Source: Strigamia acuminata (taxonomy: Eukaryota > Arthropoda > Chilopoda > Geophilomorpha > Linotaeniidae). Taken from it: a stretch of DNA of 64,000 nt. The notes under the pieces were generated by a model. The model did not search any database and was not told the DNA's origin. It was given only the letters and a program-made list of their open reading frames with translations. Made by a program: the position numbers and the translations under genes. Below are positions 1-12,572 of the stretch, in pieces (position 1 is the stretch's first letter; the number at the start of each line of letters is the position of its first letter). The stretch is from contig OX442324.1 in the NCBI GenBank assembly GCA_949358305.1, positions 4,222,001 through 4,286,000 on the forward strand. The letters are read 5' to 3'.

Positions 1-784
1 ACATTCGATACTGCATGTGGTTTGCGTATATTTAATGGTTTCGATCGACCATCTAGATCTACTTTTTTTACATGTGGTTCGGGTTTGTGTACATTTAGTG
101 GTTTCAATGGAGCATCTTGATCTACTTTTTTCACATGTGGTTTGGGTTTGTGTACATTTAGTGGTTTCGATGGACCATCTGATGGTTTGGGGTCTTCGCA
201 AACAAAACGATTCGCTTGGGAACAATTGACGATGTCCATGCAATTTAAATTGTTCCTGAATAGTACACAATCTTTTCTCGTGTACGGTTGTTTTGGTCTG
301 CAAAAGTTGACAATTTCATCACATTTTCCATCGACCAACTTCGACCACGAGCCTGGCTCACAATTCGCGAAGATTTTCATGTCGACCCACCAACCTTGTG
401 CTGTTTAAAGAAAAAAGAAATAAATAAATAATAGTTAGTTTGTCTGAGCTGCCATTTTGGTCACGCTTGTATGTGGCCGTATTCTGCCAATCGATATCAT
501 AAACCATAAGCAAAACAAGCGCCACGCCGAGTGGTCAACACTTGTTCTTACGTACCCTTGTTTTTCAACACGAATTGTTCATCGATGAATTTTTTCTCTT
601 CCGCAGAATCCAAGCTTAATAGAACTTGGTTTCGGCTTGCGCAGTATTCTTTAGCCATTTCGTACGAAAGCTTGTTGAAGACGAACAAGTAGTCATGGTT
701 CTCGAATCTGGAGAGTTTTTCAAACGCGGCGTTAAGCGAAAATGCTAATGTAAATAAAAAAGAAACGGAGATGAAAGTATGCAT
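1..784 (-). CDS. C-type-lectin-like secreted protein (3' end off the left edge)
   Basis: Two exons are visible on the minus strand: 784-556 and 400-1. The intron 555-401 has GT...AG ends and the exons join in phase. Exon 1 starts with a clear signal peptide (MHTFISVSFLFTLAFSLNA), then reads FEKLSRF...EMAKEYCASRNQVLLSLDSAEE. This is the first half of a C-type lectin fold, with the first fold Cys and the 'L-x-S-A-E-E' helix. Exon 2 continues with QGWWVDMKIF, DCVLF and CSQANRFVCE, the usual WW and C-x(n)-C-x(4)-F-x-C-E end of the domain. I see no EPN/QPD or WND sugar/calcium motif, so binding of a classical glycan is doubtful. After the domain comes a Lys/Pro/His-rich tail made of 21-residue repeats. 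The gene lies between the left edge and the first visible TRAP1 exon, on the opposite strand. Family call is firm; ligand is unknown. Confidence 0.8.
15..175 (-). repeat. 63-bp coding tandem repeat in the lectin tail
   Basis: Read on the minus strand, the tail after the lectin domain repeats a 21-residue unit of the form KPLNVHKPxPHVKKVDxDxx. Two full copies and a third partial copy (KPLNIRKPHAV) reach the window edge. On the plus strand the repeat appears as three near-identical blocks around 'CATGTGGTTTGGGTTTGTGT'. The unit length keeps the reading frame. The repeat is strongly basic and may be a linker or surface-binding tail; this is inference. Confidence 0.75.
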
Positions 785-837
785 TTTGGCGGACTGGTTA
801 GTGCTCAGGATGCAATGGTGGGAGCAGTGCTGCGCCT

Positions 838-850
838 CGCTTTTTATCTA
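838..850 (-). promoter_or_regulatory. TATA-like box of the lectin gene
   Basis: On the minus strand TAGATAAAAAGCG sits about 55 bp upstream of the lectin ATG at 784. The distance allows a start site some 30 bp downstream and a short 5' leader. No other promoter element is clear. Confidence 0.45.
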
Positions 851-3424
851 GGCACAAATTGCTATAACTTGACGTGACACGACGGATTTTTTTGAAGGTT
901 GTGGTCGTGAAAATAACATGATTCGTTAATGTTTAGATTGTTTTCTATGTGAAAGGTGTTGGTGAATGGAAATGGGATGTCACAAATGGATAAATAAAAG
1001 TTCTTTATGTGATTTTTATGCTGTTGGTTTGGTTAAGCAATTTTTCTCGTTTTTTTTTGTTATTATTCGTGATTATTATTATTATTATTATTATTTTTTT
1101 TTTTAGGTTGTGTTGTTTATTATTCTTGTTTTGTTAAGTGATTTGAGAGAAGGAATCGGGGTTTCTTTCATGTGTTGAGGGAATTATTGCGGTTCCAAAA
1201 GAATTTTTATCTCGCCAGCACTAGTGCAGAAAACATACGCCGGGTTAGGAGGTAATGGTCTGTCTGAACACCATTTGTTAAAATCGATTTTCCTGCCCCT
1301 TGTGGAAGCCAAAACCCAGTGCAAAGATTATCAAATTGGCTTCTTCTTTTTTTTTTTTTTTCTTTTTTTTTTTTTTTATAGTTTTACTTGGATTTTTTTG
1401 TGAATTATTTTCCTCCTTTTTAAAAAAACAAATTGTTGAATGATTGAAATATTGAGTGGCAAAGGATTCAATTTTAATTTTGCCATTTTTTAAAAATTGC
1501 TTTTACAGAAATTGTTGATGAAATTGAATATTTTGCAATGAATTTGCATGAAATTTGTTGTTTCGTAAAATGAGAGGATTTTTGAAATGAAAAAATGTCT
1601 TTAAGAATTAAAAGTTTTGGGAAAAGTCGCAATAAGTTGTAAGTTCCGCCGCTTGGGAATGCTAAAAGTAAGAGTGTTCAAATTTTCCTTGTGGCCATAA
1701 AATGTATGTCCACTTCAGTCAGAAGTTTTATACGATCATTGAAGGTGAAAGGTGTAAGATGTCAGTTGGCTGCACGACCTCTTCTTAACAAACTTCTCTC
1801 GAGTGAATTATCTACTTGGTTTAATTGCATGATTTAATGTAATTATGGCTGGATCTTTTCTGCCTAGGTTGTATTGAAAAATTGCACGTGTAAACACTTT
1901 CTTAACTGATTGGATTATACTTGAGTTTGTACCTGAGGAGAGATTCAATCCAAGTGCGAGCCATGGGAACAACTATCTTTATAATTAAAGATGGCAGCAA
2001 AACTTTGTTTACCAATCCACTTGGAAATTATACCGCGATTTCAGCATTAAAAAAGCATTCAAAACACGTGCTAATGTGTTGCTTAGAATTATTGGGCATG
2101 CCGAATTCAATGACTTGACCTTACAGCCAGTTTTCAAGGTCATTTGTGCTAAAATGATTGGATTTTCAATTAGAAAATTCAAATTAAGAAAATAAACGTT
2201 TTTTTTAAATTATTTTTTATTATTTTTAAGCTGTCTGGTTGAGAAATGAAATTTAAATCCCATGTTGTGTTGAGATTGTATCATTTTAATATATTAGTCT
2301 TCCATTGCAAGCAGAAAAGAAGAAGAAGACGGGGGAATGAAAGTAATTTGTGATTTGCAAGCAAAGTTTGCGTTTGCTAGTTAATTTTCGTGACATTTTT
2401 CATAAATTTGAGGCGGAATTGTTTATTTCACTTATTTACTTCATTTTTTCGTGTTTAATGCAATGTAATGCATTCTGGATAATGATCTCCTTTTACGGCT
2501 TCCTTTGAGATTGAGGATTAAGAATAATGACGGTCCAAAGTCACATTACACCCCTAGGCCTTATCTTAAGGTGCGTTACTTGGCGCCCTTCACCTGGGAC
2601 TGCACTAACTTCTCTATTTTCTTCTCGAGTGCAAGTTTGGATGCCATCTTGTATCTGATGTTGTTTTTATCAAACGTGACAATTTATCACCGTGTTCAAC
2701 AATCTCCCATTGTGCTTTGTGTGCAAAAAAGAGAAATATGGAGTGAAAAATAAGAATTTATTTTGTTTAAATAAATTGAAATAAAGAAAGAAAAAATAAT
2801 AATGCTAAAAAGCTTTTGCTAAATGAGCTGGCATTCCTTTAGGTCAGATGTTTTTGTTCATCTCATTTGAAAGATGATCTCGTAAAGCTGCAGTAAAGGC
2901 ACAATAAATTGTGGGCAGTGAGCTGTAGTTGGATGCATGGAGACCGAGTGCTGGTGCAATCTGCATAAGGAATTAAGTCGGTCCATAACAATCTCGTGAA
3001 AAGCACTTAATGAAATTTTTCACCTTGCGTTTGTACATACTGTATCTTTTTGGATAAAAATGGCAAGAGTGGACCAATATTAAGGATCCTTTGCTCTCAT
3101 TGGCTGCGAGCAACTTAAGGTTGAGTTGCAACTTGATTTAAACAAGTAACATTTGACTAAATTAAATTTTCTCACTTTGTTGTTGCTTGCAATTAAATAA
3201 ATTGACTTTAAAGGGAAACGGATGAGAGAGTTTGCTTGCTGTTCTCTTTATTCACATTTATTTGACGTTTATATTTTATTTTTTTATTTTTTTATTTTTT
3301 GGTTTATTTTTTAAATTGAAGTGTTTTTTTTTTTTTTATTGTTTTAATGCGGGATTTCGAGGATAAAAAGAGTTGGATTTTCTTCTCTTTTATTTGTTTG
3401 ATTTTTTTCTTCTTCTTTTTACAG
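851..3424. other. Non-coding stretch between the lectin and the first visible TRAP1 exon
   Basis: I read both strands and found no recognisable exon of TRAP1 or another known gene. It contains an ATT microsatellite near 1073-1096, poly-T tracts at about 1346-1378 and 3286-3340, and AT-rich unique sequence. If the missing TRAP1 5' exons lie left of the window, this whole stretch is a TRAP1 intron with the lectin gene nested in it on the other strand. Confidence 0.6.
2576..2647 (-). other. Small lysine-rich reading frame, possible terminal exon
   Basis: On the minus strand a 23-codon frame reads MASKLALEKKIEKLVQSQV and ends GAK-stop. The frame is open upstream to about 2680 and an AG lies 7 bp before the ATG. 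Composition (amphipathic, Lys/Glu/Leu) looks more like a protein end than random AT-rich DNA, and an AATAAA occurs downstream near 2420. I do not recognise a family and found no convincing upstream exon. It may be chance. Confidence 0.2.
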
Positions 3425-6400
3425 GAGTTTTTGAAACAATTGCAAGGGAACCAATCAGGTCAGGATTGTAACATCATCGGACAGTTTGGAGTTGGATTTT
3501 ACTCCGCTTTTATGGTAGCAAATAAAGTGGAAGTGTTCACTAAATCCTATGAACCAGGAAGTAAAGGATATTGTTGGGCTTCTGACGGGTAAGAAAAAGT
3601 CATTTTGGGTTTATTTAATGTTTTGTGTATAAAATAGATTTTTTTCTCTCTCTCTCTCTCTCCTTTTCTGTGGTCATGAAGGAGTGGCAGTTATGAAATA
3701 CATGAAGCTGAACATGTAAAAGCAGGAACTAAAATTGTGCTGCATTTGAAAAACGATTGTCAGAGTTTTTGTGATGAAGATGCGATTAAAGGTATCCGGT
3801 ATAATTTGCATGTTTGACTTATTTGGTTATTATTATTATTTTTTTTATTTTTTACCCTACAGATGTTATTAAGAAGTATAGCAATTTTGTTGGGAGTCCA
3901 ATCTTCTTAAATGGAAAACAAGCAAATGTGTTACAGGTTAGTGAAGAATAAATTGCACTTTTTGCTTCTCTGTCGGTTTGGATGATTCCTATTTTTTTAT
4001 TTGTCCTGTTTTCCTGATTGCGTGTGCGTTTGATAGCTTTTCTATTGATTAAGTTTTGTAATTTGCAAAAACGAACGCCAGATGTCGCGTGTTATCATAA
4101 TTTTACGAAACTGGAGGAAAAAGTCGAGTAATTTAAGTGAAAGGCGATTGAATGTCGGAATTTTTTCGCAATGTAAACAAATGAAAAGTTCATTTTGTTA
4201 TTCTTCCTGACGGTAATGCATCAGGAAGTAGAAATTACGTGCAGTTCGAAACGTCAAATCAAAAACTCGTGCTGAATGCGGTAGACACATTCATAAAATA
4301 ATTTTAACCATCTAACTTCAAAAATGGCGGCAGATTTAGTCTGTTTTCAGTCTCGGTAATTTATACAACAAAACATGTTTAACTTCAAGTTAAACATCGT
4401 TTGTGAATGTGCCTAGTGGATATCGGCAAACACCTCCAATAGGCGACAATCTGCGTGAAATGTTTGTAGAAACAATATGTATCGTTTAAAAATGCTGTTT
4501 CCCGTCTCCAACATTGCTGGATTTGCCCCGGAGTTTTTTTTAAATCCTTAAAACATGAAAACGCTTAATTAGTTATTATTGAATATGCCTTGGACTAATC
4601 TAATTTCTTTACTGGTGCTAGAGTTGTAGAAAAATAGAAGTTGTGCAGCAAAAAGTGTCTTTAATTGTCTGGAGGCGTAGCACTAACATTATTAACACAT
4701 AATTTGCGGATATGTATGTACCAAATGAAGTGTAATATGCCTTAATAGCATTTTGAAATGGCTTGGGTCAGTGGCTGAAACTCAAGTACAGTGTAATCTT
4801 AAGATAAGAGAATTTAGGCCACCGCTAAACTTTTTTTGTTTATCAGTTGTTAGATGTCGAAAAAAAGATCTATAGAAATGTACAAATTGTTTTTTAGTTT
4901 AATAACTTTATTTTAAATTTGTGAAATATATAGGCTTTGTGGCTAATGGAGCCTAAAGACGTGAGCAAAGAAATGCACACAGATTTCTATCGATTTATCA
5001 GCAATGCTTTCGATCAACCAAGATTCTCGTTGCATTACAAAACGGACGCACCGCTGAATATTCGGTGCATACTGTACGTACCCGAAGGAAAACCAGGTCT
5101 GTTTGAAGTGAGCAGAGAAACCGAGGGCGGAGTGGCGCTGTACTGTAAAAAAGTGCTCATCAAGAACAAAGTGGAGAATGTATTGCCTAAATGGTTGAGA
5201 TTTGCTAAAGGTTTGTGTTTTATTTTTATTGCATATTTTATTCCGAGTTTTTGAGGTTTATTGCGCTTTGCTGAAACTTGTTTTCGTGTCTTAGGAGTTG
5301 TTGATAGTGAAGACATTCCACTTAACTTGAGCCGCGAATTACTTCAAGACAGTGCCCTCATCAGGTGAGTGCAGAACATTATCGTTGATGGTTCTAGCAA
5401 GAAAACGCTCGAAAATAAAATCTTTTTTCTTCTTCCCGTTTCATTGCTTTAATCTTATTCTTTCTTCACTTGGAAATTGTCAGCTACAAACAACACACAG
5501 CTTGACAGTGCCATTAAGAAACCTCTATCCAACAAACGTCATAAAACTTTACGCAGTTTTAGTTTATTTTATTTTATTTTATTTTATTTTATTTTATTTT
5601 ATCAAAAATCCGTGAAATAAAATGAAATTTGTTTATGTAAAGAGAATTTAAATGAGAATTACAATACGCAAGAGAAAAATGGCGTGTTGTAATTGTAATT
5701 GTCATTGAATTGTCTTTAGGGATTCGCATTTGAAATAGAAGTGTAAAATTTGTTTATTCATTTGCAGTAAAAATAGGGAATGGTCAAACGTGTTTGAATT
5801 GAAATTCGATTGCATGTAACTTTATAATTTTACTATCGCATTTTTTTTTATTGACGTGCTAACTTTTTCGCTCTGTCAACAGTTTTAAACAGGGAATAGC
5901 TTTCTTTGCCCATGCTAAGGCATTTGTGGTGACAGTTGTTGTCATGACTACGGTACTTTTCTTTGTGTTGTTGTCAGTTTTGGAGGTTAGAGGTTGTCTT
6001 CCTCTTTTTTTTTCTCTCGCTCCTCTGGATTGAGACTTGTGATAACGGACCTACAACCGTTGAATTCAGTGCACGATGTGTATTTGTTGCGTGTGCGACT
6101 TCCTAAGAAAATTAATTTCTCCCCTGGGCCGAGTGTGTTTGCGTTCTTACGAATAAAAATAGAATAATTTTTAGAGACTTACTGACTTTAACCTTATGGT
6201 GGACATTTGCTGTCATAAAATTGAGTCAAAATATGCCTTTTCCTTTCCTATTTATTTTTTTTATTTTTTTTAAAGGTGCAATTTTTATTTCTAATAATTA
6301 CTAATAATTGGTTTATTATTTTTATTTTTTATTTTAGGAAATTACGAACTGTTTTGACTAATAGACTTTTGCGCTTTTTAAATGAGCAAGCGAGAAAAGA

Positions 6401-9400
6401 TCCGGAATCGTATGATAAGTTTTACAAGGATTACGGCCTTTTTCTCAAGGAAGGAATTGTGATGGGCCATGAACAATTAGAAAAGGTATGAGTTAGTTTA
6501 TTGTGAGAGAAAATAAGATTTTTTTAAAAAAAAAATCCAAAAGTTATTATCAAATTGGTTTAATTTTTTTTTTCTCTCTCTCTAAAGATTGTTACACAGT
6601 TTTCATTAGAGGTTAAATGGAGGGGGGGAGGGACTTAACCTACAGAAGACTTCAATTTGAACTCCTTGTCAGCTTCTTAATGTGGATTGTTGTTAGTGGA
6701 AAAAAAATCGCAAAGAGGCAATTTGCCAAATGGATTTTTCTTATCCAATTTGCAACACTACTTTGTTTTTTTTTTTTAAATTTTTAAAATGAAAATTGAA
6801 ATCTCTTAAACTGATATAGATTGTGTATACATATAGTAAATATATACATATATTTTTATTTTTTTTTGTTTAATTAATTTTTTTGTTTTGTTTAGGAGGA
6901 AATAGCGAAGTTAATTCGGTTCGAATCATCAGCAAAACAAAGCGGGGAAAGAGTGAGTTTGCCCGAATACATCAGCAGAATGAAGAATGGGCAAAGTTCC
7001 ATTTACTATTTGGCAGCTCCGAGGTGAGAGACTCAAGACGCTTAGTGTTTTCAATAAACTCGCATGATTTTACAATTCAAATTTGCAACCTCCATTTTAT
7101 AGCGACAAATTCAGTGGCTGAATTTTGTCCTAGGGTTGTCTCCCTTCTGGCTTTTTCTCCCCCTCAATCCCATTGTGTGCCAGTTTAATTCATCTTGGCA
7201 ACACAATAGATTGTCTTCCCTCCATCCCTCGTAAATCCCCCACAATGCACTTTGCCTGTACTCTAATGTTGATTGAATATGCAAATGTGGCGTAATAAGT
7301 TGGGGAAAAAGTGTGCATTCTAAATGAATCACTGTAATAAGAGTATGGAGAAGCTCCCAACATATGCCACGACTGCAGTTCCTACATTGTTTTCTAATTT
7401 TTTCAAATATTATCAAATTTTATCGAATAATTCGTGAATATTAATAGAAAATATGTTTACATGGATGTATTTTTTTTTTTTTTTTTTTTAGTCGACACTT
7501 GGCGGAAACATCGCCGTATTTCGAAGCACTCAAAGAAAAACATGTTGAAGTGTTGTTTTGTTACGAACCGTATGATGAACTGGTGTTGTTGCATTTGCGC
7601 GAGTTCGATAAAAAATTGCTCATGTCGGTGGAGAAGGAAATGCGACAAGACAAGGAAGATAGCCCCGATAATAAAGATGGTTGTTATATATTATTATTAT
7701 TTTATGTAATGAACATTTCGTGTAATTAAATTAAATTATTTCTTCTCGTTTCAGAAACAACGGGTGGATTAGCGAGTGAAGATGTGAGGGCGTTGCTAGA
7801 TTGGTTTAAAAATATACTGGGAAGTAAAGTCCATGTAGTAAAGGTAAAAATAATCAGAGAAATCTTGTTGGGAATGTTGGGAGTATAATCGTTATTGAGT
7901 TCGTGAATGTTTAGTTCAGTTGTAATGGTCTTTTTATTATGATTTGAAAGTGGGCCGAGCACAGTCAATTTTGTTAGATTTATTCTGGTTGTAAAAGAAA
8001 TACTTTGCTTCAATTTTACGACCCTTAATAGACGAAAAAGACTTTACTCTAAATTTGTAGTGGGAGGGATCTGGCTTCGGTACTAATGGTGCCGTCTATC
8101 GGCTGTTCCGAAAAGTAATGACAAAATTCCTGTTCGACTATTTAATTGTTTTGAACTGTGGAATTTCGTTTGTGGAAAGGAAAAACGTTTTGTAATTTAG
8201 TAACATTGTGTGTTTTTGTTTTTTCTTTAAACATAATTATTAATTTTTATTAATTTTTATTGATTTTTGAAACAGACGACTAAACGACTTTCAACTCATC
8301 CATGTGTTGTTACTGTAGAGGAAATGGGTGCAGCCCGCCATTTTATCCGGACTCAATTTCAAACTATGCCAGAAGAACAAAGATATAAAATTCTCGAACC
8401 AATATTGGAAATAAATGCAAGGTAAGAAATTAAACTTTATATAAGTGTTTATCTTTGTTAGTTGAGCAAGGCAAGTGTGTCACTTGTGTCAAACGATGGT
8501 TTCATGCGTGGAAACAATTGTAGTCCTTGGTAGATGTTTAATTGAACTTTTCCGGGAACCGAGCAGCCTAACAAAACATAATTTGAAACTGAAACAATAT
8601 TTTGCCTCTTGGAAAGTTAATGTCGACGTGGGTGAAGGGAAAATATGAGTATAAAATGTGCTCACTAGTTGTCGCTAGTGAATTGGTTGGGGCTGGATGT
8701 GCACATCTGTGCTGCCTGCTGAGAACAACAACATATAAATAAAACATGGGATTTTCAAAAAATTTCAAAAACAACTGAAACACCCGGAAATACTGGTGGT
8801 TGAAACCAGAAAAACCACTCAATTGCCTTGGAATATCTGGCGTTAAATTAATTCATGCGAATAATTAATTAAAATGATTATAATTAAATTTTTTGATTAA
8901 ATTAAGGACAATAGATAAGATTAAGGAAATGATTTTTTTTAAAAAGATGTTTGTGATGGCAAAACTTTTTGGGTTGATGATCGAAAAGGTGGGTTAATGA
9001 AAAGGAAGGGATAGGTCAAACGAAAACCCGATACGGACATAAAGAAAACCTGATACGGACGCTAGGAAAACGTGATACGGACGAAAGGAAATGGTGGAAT
9101 GGGTTGGACGAAAACATGAGATGGAAACTACACCCAAAAACATTAGTCATTTGAATTTAATTTTTATTTATACTCATCACAGAAACTTCATCTAAACGTG
9201 ATTTATTTTTACTTTAATTCTATTAAACTTAATTTCACAATTTTTTTTACAGTGCCACAAAAATAATTTTATTATTGTATACAGCTTTTATTAACTTGAT
9301 TTTTTTTTTTTTATAATGCAAAGCAAACATGTAAATAACTGAAATAATACTTAGCAAACAACACTTATGTCTTTTGTGGGGGATAAAAGGAAGTAGGTTT

Positions 9401-10400
9401 ATAGATTCTCCATCCTGAACAGATGAAGATTATACTGCTTTCAACCAGTTTGATCAATATAATATTTTTATAGCTTTCTTTATCATTCTGGCAAGAAATT
9501 CATTTTCAATAAATAAGTAACATAAAACACCTGTTCTTGAATAGTATGGGAACACGAATCTTAATTACTTTACATAACTGGCAGGTAACAATCCTAATTA
9601 TTATTATTTATGTGTTTATATAAAATGATGTGGAGTGGGAATAAACAAAATTCAAAACACTTCAGTAGTGATGACCTCGATTTTGAATAAAATACTTTCA
9701 CAACAATCTATTGTATCCAACATCCTCCTGTGTAGAGGAAATTATAAAACAATTATGACTTGTAATTTTAAAAATTAAAAAGAAAAGAAAAAAAACAACA
9801 GCAATTATAATAATATTTTTTTTTCCTATCAACGTTGTAGTTCATGGTATTTTCCTGCACACAATCAGAATGTGACTCGATTATGTGTTAAGAGTATTGA
9901 TTTCAAAACGAGTAATCACATTTCGTTTTATGATTTTGGCGTTCTGACATCTAAAAATAAACAGGCGAGGATAAAAACGACAAATTAATTTTTTTATGCA
10001 TTTTTCAGACATCCCATAATGATGAAACTTAGTAATCTGAAGACTGCCAATCCGAAATTGGCCGAACTGATTGCAGAACAGGTACGAGAAACGACGAATA
10101 ACTGGCCAGAATTACCGATATTTGTTGATTTCGTTAAAATGGCGGAAATAAATAGCGGAAGTTGAGGTTTTTTTTGTTGTTACGTCTACCGTTACACTTT
10201 ACATTTGATATTTCAGGCCAGGGAACATTGCTGAGTCATGGCATTGTTACAAGAAAAGAAATAATAAAATTTAATACTTTGTATATTTTTTATTTTAGGT
10301 GTTTGATAACGCCATGGTTACTGCAGGATTAATTGAAGATCCCCGCACTATCCTACCGAGGATGAACGAGCTATTAACTTTGGCTCTCGAAAAACATTAG
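3425..10400 (+). CDS. TRAP1: Mitochondrial HSP90-family chaperone TRAP1 (5' exons not in view)
   Basis: Twelve exons in phase: 3425-3588, 3682-3791, 3863-3936, 4934-5210, 5295-5364, 6338-6485, 6896-7023, 7492-7679, 7755-7843, 8276-8421, 10009-10081, 10299-10400. All have GT-AG introns and together give 522 residues without a stop. The product follows TRAP1 along its length: [16 protein letters not shown] (HSP90 lid/ATP region), [45 protein letters not shown] (catalytic-loop Arg), [25 protein letters not shown] and the C-terminal dimerisation end [23 protein letters not shown]1 is the mitochondrial-matrix HSP90 that folds and regulates respiratory proteins. About 180 N-terminal residues (transit peptide and the GHKL E-x-x-x-N helix) are not found upstream. 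They are probably left of the window; a truncated locus is the alternative. The stop is TAG followed at once by TGA. Confidence 0.95.
5558..5601. repeat. (ATTTT)n microsatellite in a TRAP1 intron
   Basis: About eight uninterrupted copies of ATTTT lie inside the TRAP1 intron 5365-6337. The same pentamer in the other orientation recurs at 59138-59220. Confidence 0.95.
9016..9090. repeat. Three diverged ~20-bp direct repeats in a TRAP1 intron
   Basis: Three copies of a unit with core GAAAAC-[CG]-[CT]-GATACGGAC follow each other, with short AT-rich spacers. They lie in the 1.6-kb TRAP1 intron 8422-10008. Function unknown. Confidence 0.6.
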
Positions 10401-11147
10401 TGAGATGTGAAATTATTATTATAATTTTTTTTTTGCCGATGGAATAAATTTTTTTTATTCTTTAATCTCCGAGTTTTCTGTCATATTTACACCGGCTAAA
10501 TCTAATTCAGATTACTTAATACAATGTGCTGAGTATATTCCACGTGTTTTGATCGAAGATACATACACAATTATTTCAAATTTCAACAAAATCGAATCTT
10601 TTCTTAAATGTACTTCAGGAATGTCATTCGTAAAAAGATTTCCACATTAGACAAAACAATACAATTTTTTTTTTACTACATTTCTAGAACAACATTTAAC
10701 GCATACCTAGGTTGTCTAAAATGTGCAAAGGTAAATTTAATGTATATATTTATTTATTTATTTATAGCTTTCGTAATTACCACAATTTTTTTTTTAAAGA
10801 TTTGTTTTTCAATATTTTGTTTAATGCAACAAATCTGCCCTTTACCAACAACAACGGACAAATAAATTTACAATGTAGGGAGAAAATAAAGCATGGGAAA
10901 TATACAGCATGCACAAATTCTTTGAAACTAAAAAGAAAATTATATAACGAGAAAAAAGAAAAATTTTACCTAATTGAATTATTACATTAGTCCTACTTTT
11001 AACGAGACAAAGTAAAATGGTTTGTCATTGTCCCAGAAGCACATTTTTTTTTTTTTTTTTTAAATATTCGTTGGAGACAGGTAAATGTACTTCAGACAAA
11101 ATTTATACATCAAATGAGGACGAAGATATAAGCAAGTGACTATTCCT
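10401..11147. other. Convergent 3' region between TRAP1 and V-ATPase c
   Basis: TRAP1 (+) and the V-ATPase gene (-) end toward each other. AATAAA at about 10443 fits the TRAP1 poly(A) signal. TTTATT words near 10750 fit the V-ATPase signal on the other strand. Apart from AT-rich 3'-UTR-like DNA and a poly-T run near 11046-11063 I see nothing here. Confidence 0.6.
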
Positions 11148-12216
11148 TTATTTAGCTTCTCTTGTCGCTAAAATCAAGCCGACAATGAGACCGTACAGTC
11201 CCAATACTTCGGCGAAGATGAGAATCAAAATCATGCCAACGAATAAACGCGGTTGTTGAGCAGTGCCTCGAACACCGGCGTCTCCAACGATTCCAATAGC
11301 AAAACCGGCCGCTAAACCACTCAAACCAACGCTCAAACCAGCTCCAAGGTGAAGGAATGCCCTAATTTAATTAACAAAAGAAAAAAAATTAATATTTCAA
11401 TTTTAATTCAGCTCAATATATCAAGTCACGAGTCCATTTGAAAAATTGATAAAGAAGTTTTATCAGTTTTGTTTTTTAATTTTTATAGATTCATGACTTG
11501 ATCAGATAAGTTGCCACCATTGTTTGTTTGTAATTAAAAAACAACAGATTGTGATTTTGTAATTACTATCACGAGATGCGATTAGATAGGAGTGTCGGGC
11601 AACTTTTGACTTAACTTACTTGAAAAGTACATATTCTGGTGGTTGTTTAATTTGTCCTGCTATTACTACAGCAACTACTAGGCCATAAATTGCGATGATA
11701 CCAGCCATGACGACTGGGATGATGGATTTCATAATGAGTTCGGGTCTCATCACCGCCATCGCGGCAATTCCAGTTCCTGATTTGGCTGTGCCGTACGCCG
11801 CTCCCAAGGCTAATTAAACGAAAATTTAAACATATTTTTAATCAAAATTTCAAACACAAATCACATTTTCTCACAAATTAATTTTTTCCGTCTTAAATTC
11901 ACTTGCTTGTAATGCAGGCAAGCCACATATTTATCAAGAACCCAATTAAACCACTTTAAACCTGTTTTCCGTGTTGATTTTATGTTTGGTAAGACTTATT
12001 ATGTAAGAATTAATTACTTTGTGAAAAAAAATTACAACTAAAACGTAAACGAGATAAAATTCAAAGAATTTTGGTGATAAAACACGCATACAATATGGGG
12101 ATTGTGTCATTTTTTTCAAGAGGAAACTCACCACTAAAGACCATTGCCGCTGAAGCACCAATTGCCCCAAAGAATGGAGTGTAAACTGGTGCTAATTCCT
12201 CCGCTGTGAAACTCAT
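11148..12216 (-). CDS. ATP6V0C: V-type proton ATPase 16-kDa proteolipid subunit c
   Basis: Three minus-strand exons (12216-12132, 11809-11620, 11361-11148) join in phase to 162 residues. The protein starts [20 protein letters not shown] and has four hydrophobic membrane helices. It contains AMGMR-like [40 protein letters not shown] and the fourth-helix [14 protein letters not shown] with the proton-carrying Glu. Subunit c forms the rotor ring of the membrane V0 sector and carries protons across endosomal, lysosomal and apical membranes. Length is within a few residues of the family norm (about 155-160). The first exon is short and ends in codon 29. Introns are 310-322 bp and 258 bp. Convergent with TRAP1. 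Confidence 0.97.
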
Positions 12217-12572
12217 GGTTGATGTGGATGTAGTTTGTGAATATCAAGATAATATACGGCTGGTTAGTTTTGCCTGTAAATGCCGACACCTCAACAAAAT
12301 GGCGGATATGAAGCAGTCACGGATGTGATAGCAATACGAAGTACAAGACCGAGCTAGAATAAAATGAGAGGTGCCGTTGGTTAAATACGGAACAGTGACA
12401 TCATATCAACCAATCACATGCACGTTTTAATGACGATGAGGATGACGAAAAATGCTGCGGCGATAAGATTTTAATATTTTTAATACATATAATGTAAATA
12501 AGTTTGCGATTTTATGTTTGAATATATTTGAATTGTTTTATTTATTGTATTTTTTTCATTTTTTTCATGCAG
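12217..12572. other. V-ATPase c upstream region
   Basis: This is the 5' flank of the minus-strand V-ATPase gene. It has a CpG-containing leader (AAAATGGCGG near 12297, a YY1-like word) but no clear TATA box, as expected for a housekeeping promoter. AT-rich DNA follows up to the leucyl-tRNA synthetase relic. Confidence 0.4.

Noticed and set aside
17-408. Plus-strand frames at the left edge
   Set aside because: They are the complement of the lectin exon and its repeat tail, which has signal peptide, splice and fold support.
1921-2118. 65-codon frame containing a LGTIA-like stretch as a TRAP1 5' exon
   Set aside because: The resemblance (MGTTIFIIKDGSKTLF) is superficial; the GHKL motifs around it are absent and splice borders do not fit.
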